Shown piece by piece: positions 5,536-5,661 of a stretch of DNA of 5,661 bases. Position 1 is the first letter of the stretch, and the number at the start of each line of letters is the position of its first letter. The position numbers were made by a program, and so were the translations under genes. The stretch is from Pseudomonadota bacterium (lineage in GTDB: Bacteria; Pseudomonadota; Alphaproteobacteria; Sphingomonadales; Sphingomonadaceae). The notes below the pieces were generated by a model. The model saw nothing but the letters and a program-made list of their open reading frames with translations, ran no database searches and had not been told where the DNA came from. The stretch covers positions 1 through 5,661 of the forward strand of contig JAEWJQ010000278.1 of assembly GCA_023386515.1 (NCBI GenBank), given 5' to 3'.

Positions 5536-5661
5536 TCACTCCGGCTGCATCAGCTGGCGGCGTGCCTCGACGGTCTTGTCGTCGAGCGCACGGCGGACGG
5601 AGGCTTCATCCGTATCGACGCCAGCCTCGGTCAGATCGCCGACCAGCTTGCGGACGACATC
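5536..5661 (-). CDS. DUF1476 protein, F1F0-ATPase inhibitor zeta subunit, C-terminal part
   Basis: Only the last 41 residues are in the window; the 5' end lies beyond position 5661. The sequence DVVRKLVGDLTEAGVDTDEA followed by SVRRALDDKTVEARRQLM is a run of amphipathic helix. It matches the C-terminal helices of the alphaproteobacterial DUF1476 family, which is about 105 residues long. The Paracoccus member of the family is known as the zeta subunit that inhibits ATP hydrolysis by the F1F0-ATP synthase. The stop codon is 7 bases from the bolA-like start, and the order DUF1476-bolA-grx is common in Alphaproteobacteria, which supports the call. Regulation and promoter lie outside the window. 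Confidence 0.85.
   Translation of the reverse strand, partial: DVVRKLVGDLTEAGVDTDEASVRRALDDKTVEARRQLMQPE

Overview
The window is GC-rich, densely packed DNA with every recognisable gene on the minus strand. It looks chromosomal and alphaproteobacterial, most likely from a sphingomonad. That inference rests on the ATPase zeta-subunit (DUF1476) - BolA - monothiol glutaredoxin order, the high GC and Ala/Pro/Arg-rich proteins, and the style of the BlaI/M56 pair. No tRNA, rRNA, CRISPR array, insertion sequence or phage gene is visible.

Reading with transcription (from 5661 down to 1), the first block is an iron-sulfur/redox operon. It holds the C-terminal end of a DUF1476 protein (5661-5536), a BolA-family protein (5528-5298) and a CGFS monothiol glutaredoxin (5286-4975), with only a few bases between genes. 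A GT4-family glycosyltransferase (4943-3687) follows after 31 bases. Its Shine-Dalgarno sequence sits in one arm of a perfect 8-bp hairpin placed right behind the glutaredoxin stop codon, so translation of the two genes may be coupled.

A 299-base gap (3686-3388) separates this from the second block. The gap carries two dyads of BlaI-operator type, 21 bp centre to centre, just upstream of blaI. It also holds a short open reading stretch with no start codon that I cannot identify.

The second block begins with a BlaI/MecI/CopY repressor (3387-3019). A BlaR1-like M56 membrane metalloprotease (3022-1451) overlaps it by 4 bp. This protease keeps the HExxH site but has a Pro/Ala-rich periplasmic tail in place of a penicillin-binding sensor domain. 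After a 77-base spacer full of inverted repeats comes a LACTB2-like metallo-beta-lactamase-fold hydrolase (1373-513). A DUF4230 membrane-anchored protein overlaps its end (531 down past position 1, incomplete).

The second block reads as a self-regulated envelope-sensing switch: the repressor sits on its own operators and the membrane protease relieves repression. Whether the MBL-fold hydrolase and the DUF4230 protein belong to its regulon is unproven. Nothing here is clearly a new system. The points most worth checking are the ligand-free-looking M56 sensor with its paired operators, the hairpin over the glycosyltransferase ribosome site, and the structured spacer before the hydrolase.
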